Under the pieces are notes generated by a model. The model had not been told where the DNA came from. It made no database searches and worked only from the letters and a program-made list of their open reading frames with translations. The position numbers and the translations under genes were made by a program. Shown one piece after another: positions 5,295 through 11,839 of a DNA stretch of 11,839 nucleotides; the stretch's first letter is position 1; the number at the start of each line of letters is the position of its first letter. Location: the NCBI GenBank assembly GCA_965365465.1, contig CBDUBU010000119.1, positions 1 through 11,839 of the forward strand, in the 5' to 3' direction. The stretch is from CBDUBU01 sp965365465 (lineage in GTDB: Bacteria; Bacteroidota; Rhodothermia; Rhodothermales; DASSAV01).

Positions 5295-7940
5295 GTGCAG
5301 TTCCGGATACCTATTCTCGTTTTGATCCTGTTTTCAGCAGCATCGTGTCAGGAGGGGCAGGCGCAGGCCATCAAGCTGAATCTGTCGGCGGTTTCCCTGG
5401 AGGAGGCGCTGCTTTCGCTCCGCACCCAGGCCGGAGTGGATGTCGTTTTTGCCCAGCGTCTGGTGCAGAACCAGACCGTCTCCTGCCGGTACGACGGGGA
5501 GCAGGTCGAAGAGGCCCTCGCGTGCGTGCTGGAGAACGCAGGCCTGCGGGCGGAACAGATTCGGAAGCGGCAATATGTGGTCCTGGAGGCGCAGCGGAAG
5601 CGTGAACCGGCGCAAACCGGAAACGGCCTTCCGCGCGGTATGCTGGCCGGGTTCGTTTCTGACGTGGAATCGGGAGAGATGCTGCCCGGCGCCCACGTCT
5701 ACCTGTCCGGGCTGGGCCTGGGAGCCATCACAAACGCGGGAGGCTATTTTGCCATACCGGCGCTGCCGCAGGGTCGGTATGGCGTACGGATTTCCTATGT
5801 CGGTTACCACACGCTGGATTCTACCCTTGCCGTCGGCGCTGGGATGCCGCTCATCCGCCTTAGCCCGGTTCCTCTCCAGTCGGAGGGGGTGGTCATAGAG
5901 AGCAGCAGCGCGGCGCGGCCTGACCTTGCCGCTGTGCCGGGAGTGCTGGCGCTGCCGGTGCAGGATCTGGAAAAACTGCCGTCTTTTCCCGGTGAGAAAG
6001 ACTTGTTCCAGGCGCTGCAATGGATGCCCGGCGTACAGCGCTCCGGCGAGGTTACCGGCGGGCTTATCGTTCGGGGCGGCGAGACGGACCAGAACCTCTA
6101 CCTGCTCGACGGAGCGCCCGTCTATCATCCCTGGCACGCCTTCAGCCTGATATCCACCTTCCAGACAGAGACGTTCAAGGATGTTCGTCTCTACCGGGGA
6201 TCTTTTCCGGCTGAACATGGCGGACGCCTTGCTTCCGTGCTGGAGGCTCAGATGAAAGACGGCAGCCGCGTCCGGCCCGGCGGCGTGGCCGCCCTCAGCC
6301 TGTTGAGCGGACGCCTGATGGTGGAAAGCCCCATCACCCGCAATGTGTCTTTTATGGTATCCGGGCGGCGTTCGTACATAGATCAGCTTATCGGACGCAA
6401 GCACCCGGTTGAAGAAAACGGGCGCCGCGACACGCTTCGAACCGGCTACTACTTTTACGACCTGAGCGCCAAGCTGACCCTGCACGCGGGCGTGCGGCAT
6501 CAATTTTCCGTCAGCCACTACCGGGGCAAGGATTTTCTCGACCTCCGCCTGCCTTTCGACCTGTCGCTGGATTTCTCTTCATGGCTCCGCCCGGCAGACC
6601 TCTTCTTTGAAGTCGATCAGAACTGGGGGAATCAGCTTTACAGTTTTCGGCATCAGTACCTTCGTTCGCGGCGTTTTTTCCTTACCACCACCGGTTTTTA
6701 CTCCGGCTACACGGCGCATGAAGGCGCGTTTATCCAGCCTTCCAGCAGCGCCTCGCTTCGTTCCAACTACCGCGTTCGCGTATACGACCTGGGCCTCAAA
6801 GTCGATGCAGACTATTACCACTCGCTTTACCACCAGGTGCGCGCCGGGGTGCAAGCGGTAAATCATAACTTCCGGAGTGTGCTGGATGCGACCGTGGAGC
6901 GGTCGCCCGGCGCGGTAGACTCGCTTGATGAAGACAGCCGGTTGCACGCATGGGAAGTGGTTGCCTATATGCAGGACACCTGGCAGCCCTCGCCGCGCTG
7001 GCAGATCCTGCCGGGGTTGCGCCTGAGCACGTTCAGCGGCGGCGCCTACGTCCATGTTAACCCGCGCGTGAGCGTGCAGTATGCCGTGGAACCCAAACGG
7101 TTTTTCGTGCGCGGGGCGGTGGGTACGCAGGTGCAGTACATGCATCGCCTTCGCGACCGCTATTCGTTCACCTACGACATGGTTTCCAGTCGCTGGATTC
7201 CTGCAAGCGCCGGCGTACGTCCCTCTGCTTCCATTCAGGCGGCCGGCGGCATCGAAAGCTATCCGTTTTCCTGGCTCGCGCTCTCATCGGATATCTACTG
7301 GCGTCATTCAAACAACATACTCCTGCCGGAAGATGAGTACAGGACAAAGGATGGGCTGGAAGGACCGGGCATCGAAGTGGGAGCGCTCCTGGGGCAGTAC
7401 GTCCCTGCAAGGGCGCACGCCTACGGGGTAGAGGCAGCGGCTCGCATCGAAAAGGCGCCCTGGCGCATCTGGCTCAACTATTCCGGCGGGCGGGCGCTGA
7501 ACCGCACACTGAAGCCGGAAAACACGCGCTATCGCCCTTCCCGTTACGACGCGCCCCGTTCTTTCCAGAGCATCGTCAGCTTCACGCGAAATCGCTGGAC
7601 GGCTACCGTCTCCTCGGAGGTGCGCAGCGGATACCCGCTTACCGTTCCAGTCGCCCGCTATGCCCTTGCCGATCCGCTGGACGAAACCCCGACGCCCTAC
7701 CTCTACCGGCCTCGGTATAACAACGGAAGGCTGCCGCCTTATATGCGGCTGGATCTGACGCTGGGGTACCGGTTTTCGCTTTTCGGAGCTGCCTGGCAAT
7801 CGCAAATCGAATTGTACAACGCCTTTAACAAGCGAAACGTAGTGGACCGGCTGTATGACCCCGCACCCACCGTCGTTCAGTACGAAGACCGGCGGGGGCT
7901 GCCCCGGCTCATTCTGCTCGAACTGGAACTGGCATTCTGA
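5295..7940 (+). CDS. TonB-dependent outer-membrane receptor with STN signalling domain
   Basis: An 881-residue outer-membrane transporter of the signal-transducing type. Residues 1-25 form a signal peptide ending AQA. The STN (secretin/TonB short N-terminal) domain is at about 26-98 and would contact the FecR-type protein. A carboxypeptidase-regulatory-like beta sandwich is at about 117-190 (FVSDVESGEMLPGAHVYLSG and the GYFAIPALPQGRYGVRISYVG region). The plug is at about 225-325, with GGLIVRGGETDQNLYLLDG (255-273) and FPAEHGGRLASVLE. A beta barrel runs to the end and closes with the usual C-terminal phenylalanine (LELELAF). The start is GTG at 5295: the preceding in-frame stop is at 5259-5261, no ATG/GTG/TTG lies between, and the next in-frame ATG is at residue 116, which would delete the signal and STN domains. 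Together with the DUF4249 partner it probably imports a ligand not identifiable here. Confidence 0.95.
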   Translation: MQFRIPILVLILFSAASCQEGQAQAIKLNLSAVSLEEALLSLRTQAGVDVVFAQRLVQNQTVSCRYDGEQVEEALACVLENAGLRAEQIRKRQYVVLEAQRKREPAQTGNGLPRGMLAGFVSDVESGEMLPGAHVYLSGLGLGAITNAGGYFAIPALPQGRYGVRISYVGYHTLDSTLAVGAGMPLIRLSPVPLQSEGVVIESSSAARPDLAAVPGVLALPVQDLEKLPSFPGEKDLFQALQWMPGVQRSGEVTGGLIVRGGETDQNLYLLDGAPVYHPWHAFSLISTFQTETFKDVRLYRGSFPAEHGGRLASVLEAQMKDGSRVRPGGVAALSLLSGRLMVESPITRNVSFMVSGRRSYIDQLIGRKHPVEENGRRDTLRTGYYFYDLSAKLTLHAGVRHQFSVSHYRGKDFLDLRLPFDLSLDFSSWLRPADLFFEVDQNWGNQLYSFRHQYLRSRRFFLTTTGFYSGYTAHEGAFIQPSSSASLRSNYRVRVYDLGLKVDADYYHSLYHQVRAGVQAVNHNFRSVLDATVERSPGAVDSLDEDSRLHAWEVVAYMQDTWQPSPRWQILPGLRLSTFSGGAYVHVNPRVSVQYAVEPKRFFVRGAVGTQVQYMHRLRDRYSFTYDMVSSRWIPASAGVRPSASIQAAGGIESYPFSWLALSSDIYWRHSNNILLPEDEYRTKDGLEGPGIEVGALLGQYVPARAHAYGVEAAARIEKAPWRIWLNYSGGRALNRTLKPENTRYRPSRYDAPRSFQSIVSFTRNRWTATVSSEVRSGYPLTVPVARYALADPLDETPTPYLYRPRYNNGRLPPYMRLDLTLGYRFSLFGAAWQSQIELYNAFNKRNVVDRLYDPAPTVVQYEDRRGLPRLILLELELAF

Positions 7941-8863
7941 TGCGCTTGAAAAGTCATATCGCCCGTTTCGCTGCGCCGGTATGCCTGCTGGTTGCGTGTC
8001 TCCTGCCGGCCTCCTGCGACACCGTTGAGCCGGTAAGCGACGACCTGCTCGTGGTAGAGGGATTCCTCGAAGCAGGCAAGCCGTTGCCCGCGTTCACACT
8101 CCGGCGCACGCAGCCGCTCTCAGCGCCATATCCGGATGATGAAACCACCTCCGTTCAGGATGCGGAGGTCCTGCTGACGCTCGATGGCATGTCCTTCCAC
8201 TGCCGGCCTGTTCCGGGCGCGCCCGGCCGGTACGCCCCGGATACACAGGGACCCCTGCTCGTGCCGGGACGCGCTGCATTTGCATTGCAGGTGCGCTGGC
8301 GCGAGCAGGTCGCTGCCGTACAGGGGTCCGTGCCCCCTCCGGTCGCTATCGACAGCGTGCAGCTTTCCGTTCCTGACAAGCCCGTCGAGGCCGTCCTGCT
8401 CGACTCGCTGCGCATCGTCCCTGATTCGCTGGGCACCGGAGCCAGAAAAGGCTTCATCTATCCCATCGAAGTCCGGCTCTGGTGGACCGTCGGCTTCGAT
8501 GAAGGCGGAGCGGACAGCCTGTACTGGATTCGCACCCAGCTCAAACCAATCACTTCCTTTTCTTCTACCGTCATCGACTTCTTCCTCCGTCCCGAGCAGA
8601 TTCTCCGGGAGCGTGATATGCCCCTGGATGCCCGGTCGCGCCGTTCATGGACGGGCGTGTATGCCGTGCCGGTCGATAAGGAAACCGATCCGCTGCCGGT
8701 TCATCGCCTCAAGGTCTCGCTCCTGCGGAGCGGTCAGGACTATGCGCGCTTTGCCTCCAGCCGCGATGCGCCCGATCGTCGGGAGCCTGTTTCCAACGTG
8801 CAGGGCGCCATCGGCATCGTGGCGGGCATCGCGCTGGATTCCGTACAGGTTCAGGTAGAATAG
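7940..8863 (+). CDS. DUF4249 family lipoprotein, partner of the TonB receptor
   Basis: A 307-residue lipoprotein. The signal peptide ends LPASC, so C26 should be lipidated, and the following residues (DTVEPVSDD) are acidic. The body matches DUF4249 in layout: an N-terminal Ig-like beta domain opening with LLVVEGFLEAG (about 36-46), SVQDAEVLLTLDG, a mid-protein aromatic segment and the C-terminal NVQGAIGIVAG signature (about 286-296). Proteins of this family are encoded directly after TonB-dependent receptors in Bacteroidota and are thought to assist ligand capture at the outer membrane, but no ligand or reaction is established. The ATG shares its A with the receptor TGA stop (7938-7940), so translation is probably coupled and the two are made in step. 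Confidence 0.88.
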   Translation: MRLKSHIARFAAPVCLLVACLLPASCDTVEPVSDDLLVVEGFLEAGKPLPAFTLRRTQPLSAPYPDDETTSVQDAEVLLTLDGMSFHCRPVPGAPGRYAPDTQGPLLVPGRAAFALQVRWREQVAAVQGSVPPPVAIDSVQLSVPDKPVEAVLLDSLRIVPDSLGTGARKGFIYPIEVRLWWTVGFDEGGADSLYWIRTQLKPITSFSSTVIDFFLRPEQILRERDMPLDARSRRSWTGVYAVPVDKETDPLPVHRLKVSLLRSGQDYARFASSRDAPDRREPVSNVQGAIGIVAGIALDSVQVQVE

Positions 8864-9250
8864 GGCGATCAGGTTCTGGTAAGGAGTTTCTCTCCGGGGA
8901 GAGGCGAACCTCCCCGCGCTGCTGCGCCCGGGTTCGACGTTGAGCCTGTCTGGCACAGCGATCCAACTCCTCCCTCCGAAGGAGGAGGCTTGCCAGAGCC
9001 TGATGGTGTTTTTTCTTTGGGCAGCTTCGTTGAGGGAGATACCCCCCTCAAGAGGACCATCTTCATCATGTGCGCCCGGGTGTGCCGGTGCGCCGAAAAC
9101 AGGACAGATCGCCGCAGATGAGCGCTCCGGCGCGTTTTGGCAAACGCGCGTGTTGGAACAAGCCCGCAAAACGTTAGAGAAGGCCCGTGAGTGGTAACGG
9201 AACAGAAAATTTCGTTAAGCTCCGACTGCAGCGCCACCGATGGACAAAAA
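8864..9250. other. Intergenic region without a convincing gene
   Basis: The gap between the DUF4249 gene and the PadR promoter holds inverted repeats in its first half (described separately). Its second half, 9052-9250, has no recognisable gene, only an imperfect palindrome TAACG (9195-9199) with CGTTA (9213-9217). Minus-strand open frames covering 8869-9378 give low-complexity Pro/Ser/Gly/Arg-rich translations with no domain and are judged non-coding. Confidence 0.5.
8890..9051. repeat. Cluster of inverted repeats after the DUF4249 gene
   Basis: Several stems lie within 162 bp. CTCTC (8890-8894) pairs with GAGAG (8899-8903). An alternative stem, CGGGGAG (8895-8901) with CTCCCCG (8910-8916), overlaps it. 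CGAACC (8905-8910) pairs with GGTTCG (8931-8936). TCTGGCA (8949-8955) pairs with TGCCAGA (8991-8997) and encloses CCTCC-GAA-GGAGG (8973-8985). TTGAGGG (9030-9036) pairs with CCCTCAA (9045-9051). No T-run follows any of them. The organisation looks like a dispersed intergenic repeat element or structured 3' region; only one copy is in the window, so repetitiveness cannot be shown here. Confidence 0.5.
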
Positions 9251-9314
9251 GTCAAGTCATGCCTTGACAACCCAGGTATCTCGCCGTAACATACCTGCAT
9301 CATCCAGGTATACC
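9251..9314 (+). promoter_or_regulatory. Probable PadR operator: three CAGGTAT half-sites plus a second inverted repeat
   Basis: CAGGTAT at 9273-9279, its exact reverse complement ATACCTG at 9291-9297, and a third copy CAGGTAT at 9305-9311 (which forms the palindrome GGTATACC at 9307-9314) surround and overlap the -10 element. A separate inverted repeat, GTCAAG (9251-9256) with CTTGAC (9263-9268), overlaps the -35. Such symmetric GTAT/ATAC-type sites over the promoter of a PadR gene are what autorepression would look like. Confidence 0.65.
9264..9292 (+). promoter_or_regulatory. Sigma70-type promoter of the PadR-permease genes
   Basis: TTGACA at 9264-9269 is a perfect -35, followed after exactly 17 bp by TAACAT at 9287-9292, four of six matches to the -10 consensus. 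The expected transcription start, around 9299, is about 27 bases before the PadR ATG. Confidence 0.65.
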
Positions 9315-9325
9315 CGTACAGGCAG

Positions 9326-9664
9326 ATGCTCACTCGTGAACTCGCCGGTGCCTCGGCCCGGCCCATCATTCTCTCCATCCTTGCCTCCGGTGAAAGTTAC
9401 GGCTACGCCATTCTGCAGCGCATCGAGGACATCTCCGAGGGCGAACTCTCGTGGGACGACAGCACGCTGTACCCGGTCCTGCACCGGCTCGAACACGAGG
9501 GGCTGCTTTCCTCGTCGTGGCGCCGTGCCGACAGTGGGCGAAGGCGCAAATACTACCGCCTCACGACAAAGGGATGGGAGGTGCTGGAGACCGAGAAACG
9601 GCAGTGGCTGCGCGTGGACGCCGTGCTGTCGCAGCTCTGGGGGCTGGAGCCGCGTCTGGCCTGA
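9326..9664 (+). CDS. PadR-family transcriptional regulator
   Basis: A 112-residue winged-helix repressor of the short (PadR-s1/LmrR-like) type. Family features are ILSILASGESYGYAILQRIE (17-36), the recognition-helix segment STLYPVLHRLEHEGLLSS (46-63), and the wing with RRRKYYRLTTKG (71-82), followed by one C-terminal helix for dimerisation. PadR regulators sense small hydrophobic ligands and usually control adjacent efflux or permease genes. Here a permease gene starts 25 bp after the stop, so the two are very likely co-transcribed and the repressor controls both. The ATG at 9326 follows the operator-covered promoter directly. There is no strong ribosome-binding site; a weak CAGGCAG lies upstream. 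Confidence 0.95.
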   Translation: MLTRELAGASARPIILSILASGESYGYAILQRIEDISEGELSWDDSTLYPVLHRLEHEGLLSSSWRRADSGRRRKYYRLTTKGWEVLETEKRQWLRVDAVLSQLWGLEPRLA

Positions 9665-9689
9665 AACACGCACGTAAACCGGCCTAGCA

Positions 9690-11839
9690 ATGCCTGCTGC
9701 ATTCGACCTTGAAAAAGCCATCGCCGCCTGGCGTCGCCCCTTCGAGCACGACCGCTCGTTCTCTGCCGAGGACCTGGAGGAGTTGGAGGGCAGCCTGCGC
9801 GACCGGGTCGAGGCACTGGTGGCGAAGGGACTGACGAGGGAGGCGGCTTTCCGGGAGACGCTTCGACGGATGGGTTCCTACGCCACGGCAGAGACAGAAT
9901 ACCGCAAGGTTTACTGGGGCAAACTGAAGCGGCGGCAACTGTTACCTGAATGCTCCTGGAGGCTCTCGATGTTAAAGAACTATTTCAAAATCGCGTTTCG
10001 TAACCTGCTGCGGCAGAAAGGCTACAGCTTCATCAACATTGCCGGTCTGATGTTGGGGATGGCCTGCTCCCTGCTCCTTTTCCAGTACGTGGCCTTCGAG
10101 ACGAGCTTCGATGCATTCAACACGAAGAAGGACCAGCTCTACCGCGCCACATTCCGGTATACAGAGGGAGAAGGCCAGGATGGGTCTAGCGCCACGAGCG
10201 TGCTCGGCTTCGGGCCGGCAGTAGCGCAGGAAGCGCCGGGCATCGTACGCTATACGCGGATTCTTCCAAACTATGGAGGGGCGGTGCTCTCCAATCCGGG
10301 AGCGAGCGCAAGTCGTACGTTCACCGAGGGCCATGTGCTTTTCGTAGATACTACGTTCTTCAGCATGTTCGACTATCCGCTCGTGAAGGGGGATCGGTCG
10401 CGGGTACTGCGCCAGCCGCATACCCTGCTGCTTTCGGAGTCGATGGCCCGGAAATACTTCGGCAACGAGGAAGCTGTCGGGAAGGCGCTGGAGCTAACAT
10501 GGTGGGATAGCGGAACGTACACCGTGGGCGGCATCTTTGAGGATGTCCCACCCACCTCTCAACTGGAGTTCGACTTTTTATTTTCTCTGGACGATCTGCT
10601 CGATAATGAACGGTTCCAGGGCGAAGGAGCGGCGTTGGGCAATGAGTTCTTCATTACCTACCTGGAAGTGGAGGAAAACGTCAATGTCAGCGATCTGGCG
10701 CATCGCATTACGGAGATAAACAGGAAGCACCAGCCGGGCCCGGACTCTGGAGATATGGACGTTAAGGTCTATCTCCAGCCGCTCACAGACGTTCACCTGA
10801 ACGGGGAGATTGCCGCTCCAGCGACCCGGACGGGTAATCGAAAGACGGTGTATTTCTTCACTATTATCGGCCTGATAACGCTCGTAATCGCCCTCGTCAA
10901 CTATATCAACCTCGCCACAGCGCGCGCGCTGGATCGCGCCCGGGAAGTTGGCGTCCGCAAAGTGGTCGGTGCGAACCAGAAGCAGCTCATAGGCCAGTTC
11001 CTGCTGGAATCTGCCCTGACGAACATCCTCGCGCTCATGCCGGCCATCGCGCTCTCGATGCTGCTCCTGCCGGTTGTAAATCACGTTGCTGCGGTGGAGA
11101 TGTCGCGCGACCTGTGGCTCGATGGTCGGTTCTGGGCTGTATTCCTGAGCCTCTTCGGCCTCGGCGCGCTGCTATCGGGCCTCTATCCGGCCTTCGTCCT
11201 GTCCTCATTCAAGCCGGCAGCGGTGTTGAAGGGGAATACGGGAGCGTTTGCTTCCAGAGTGTCGCTGAGAAAAGTACTGGTGGTGGCGCAGTTCGCAGCG
11301 TCTATTGCCCTGCTGGCGGGAACGACCATCGTTTACTCGCAAGTTCGCTATATGCGCAGCATGGAGACCGGACTCGATCTGGAGCAAGTCCTCATCGTGG
11401 AGGGAGCGCGGGTACATCCGGACGGTTCAAACCAGGCGGCAGAAATGAGCACGTTAAAAAACGAACTGCGGAAGATCCCGACTCTCCAGGAGATCGGGAT
11501 CTCATCCACGACGCCGGGGCGGGGCTTCAGTCAGTACTACGGGCGCACGTCCCGGGTAACGGATGATCCTGCTACGGGCAAGCTCGTGCGTGGGATCTAC
11601 AGCGACGAGGACTTTCCCGGCGTATATGGCCTCGAGCTCGTGGCCGGTGAGCCGTTCTATGCAGGCATGTCCGTACCGACGAGCGGGGACGAACCCGTCA
11701 TGGTGAATGAGACGCTGGTACGGACGTTCGGCTTTCCCTCGAACGAAGAAGCCGTGGGCGAGCGGATAACGGCCATGGGTCAGGTCTTCGTCGTGAAGGG
11801 TGTGTACAAGGACTTTCAATGGTCCTCGGCACATGAGGA
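9690..11839 (+). CDS. FtsX/MacB-type ABC permease with N-terminal permease-prefix domain, truncated by window edge
   Basis: An open frame of 716 codons from the ATG at 9690, still open at the right edge. Residues 1-93 form a soluble, helical prefix (AEDLEELEGSLRDRV, then LTREAAFRETLRRMGS) like the 'permease prefix domain 1' found in orphan FtsX permeases. From M94 (in-frame ATG at 9969) the sequence is a typical permease: amphipathic KNYFKIAFRNLLRQKGYSF, TM1 at about 112-134, a periplasmic MacB_PCD domain, TM2 at about 388-410, the cytoplasmic RAREVGVRKVVGANQ loop (424-438), TM3 at about 443-465 and TM4 at about 481-505 ending LYPAFVLSSFKPA. A second unit begins with TM5 at about 524-547 and a second periplasmic domain. 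It would be inner-membrane and need a separate ATPase, which is not in the window. Translation could also begin at 9969, but the unbroken reading frame and the conserved prefix favour 9690. Confidence 0.92.
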   Translation, partial: MPAAFDLEKAIAAWRRPFEHDRSFSAEDLEELEGSLRDRVEALVAKGLTREAAFRETLRRMGSYATAETEYRKVYWGKLKRRQLLPECSWRLSMLKNYFKIAFRNLLRQKGYSFINIAGLMLGMACSLLLFQYVAFETSFDAFNTKKDQLYRATFRYTEGEGQDGSSATSVLGFGPAVAQEAPGIVRYTRILPNYGGAVLSNPGASASRTFTEGHVLFVDTTFFSMFDYPLVKGDRSRVLRQPHTLLLSESMARKYFGNEEAVGKALELTWWDSGTYTVGGIFEDVPPTSQLEFDFLFSLDDLLDNERFQGEGAALGNEFFITYLEVEENVNVSDLAHRITEINRKHQPGPDSGDMDVKVYLQPLTDVHLNGEIAAPATRTGNRKTVYFFTIIGLITLVIALVNYINLATARALDRAREVGVRKVVGANQKQLIGQFLLESALTNILALMPAIALSMLLLPVVNHVAAVEMSRDLWLDGRFWAVFLSLFGLGALLSGLYPAFVLSSFKPAAVLKGNTGAFASRVSLRKVLVVAQFAASIALLAGTTIVYSQVRYMRSMETGLDLEQVLIVEGARVHPDGSNQAAEMSTLKNELRKIPTLQEIGISSTTPGRGFSQYYGRTSRVTDDPATGKLVRGIYSDEDFPGVYGLELVAGEPFYAGMSVPTSGDEPVMVNETLVRTFGFPSNEEAVGERITAMGQVFVVKGVYKDFQWSSAHE

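Noticed and set aside
5258..5605. ATG at 5258 as an alternative start for the receptor
   Set aside because: It is in a different frame, and its translation is not a signal peptide or STN domain. The GTG at 5295 gives both, so no frameshift needs to be assumed.
5334..6518. A 394-codon minus-strand open frame inside the receptor gene
   Set aside because: It lies antisense to the STN, plug and early barrel domains, which are unambiguous on the plus strand, and its translation has no recognisable domain.
8905..8936. GGTTCGA at 8931-8937, resembling a tRNA T-loop, with a CGAACC partner upstream
   Set aside because: There is no acceptor stem, anticodon arm or CCA-side pairing at tRNA spacing, and the paired arm spans 20 loop bases instead of 7.
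8869..9378. A 169-codon minus-strand open frame spanning the gap and the PadR start
   Set aside because: Its translation is low-complexity, it covers the hairpin cluster and the PadR promoter, and it shows no family resemblance.

Overview
The window is GC-rich (roughly 60% by eye) and densely coding. It looks like ordinary chromosome from a high-GC member of the Bacteroidota/Rhodothermota side of the FCB group. The evidence is the order ECF sigma factor, FecR anti-sigma factor, STN-domain TonB-dependent receptor, DUF4249 lipoprotein; two Bacteroidota-style lipoproteins; a PadR regulator next to a permease-prefix FtsX permease; and mostly absent Shine-Dalgarno sequences. The phylum is an inference from gene content, not from a marker gene.

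Left part (1-2746, minus strand): three genes in one direction. In transcription order they are a small MOSC-domain protein, a lipoprotein M19 (renal-dipeptidase type) dipeptidase with all its metal ligands, and an MFS transporter that runs off the left edge. The last two are 19 bp apart and probably co-transcribed, which would link dipeptide hydrolysis at the envelope with a transporter.

Middle part (2871-8863, plus strand): a cell-surface signalling and uptake module. An ECF sigma factor is followed by a FecR-type anti-sigma factor with an unusually long cytoplasmic part that seems to contain an internal duplication. A 485-bp gap follows, holding a stable hairpin at the end of the anti-sigma gene and a very clear intrinsic terminator. 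Then come an 881-residue TonB-dependent receptor (signal peptide, STN, carboxypeptidase-regulatory-like domain, plug, barrel) and a DUF4249 lipoprotein whose start codon overlaps the receptor stop by one base. By analogy with FecA-FecR-FecI, ligand binding at the receptor would signal through STN and FecR to release the sigma factor. The terminator implies that the receptor/lipoprotein pair has its own promoter. The ligand cannot be read from the sequence.

Right part (8864-11839, plus strand): a 462-bp gap with a cluster of inverted repeats, then a PadR-family repressor with a well-formed sigma70-like promoter overlapped by three copies of a 7-bp half-site (probable autoregulation). After 25 bp comes a large FtsX/MacB-type permease carrying an N-terminal permease-prefix domain, truncated by the right edge. 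PadR plus prefix-permease without an adjacent ATPase resembles the 'orphan permease' (ADOP-like) arrangement.

I see no tRNA, rRNA, CRISPR array, insertion sequence or phage gene. Nothing here is convincingly a wholly new system. The most unusual elements are the PadR operator array, the terminator that splits the signalling module with an unexplained transcribed-looking segment before it, the duplicated FecR N-terminus, and the hairpin cluster after the DUF4249 gene.
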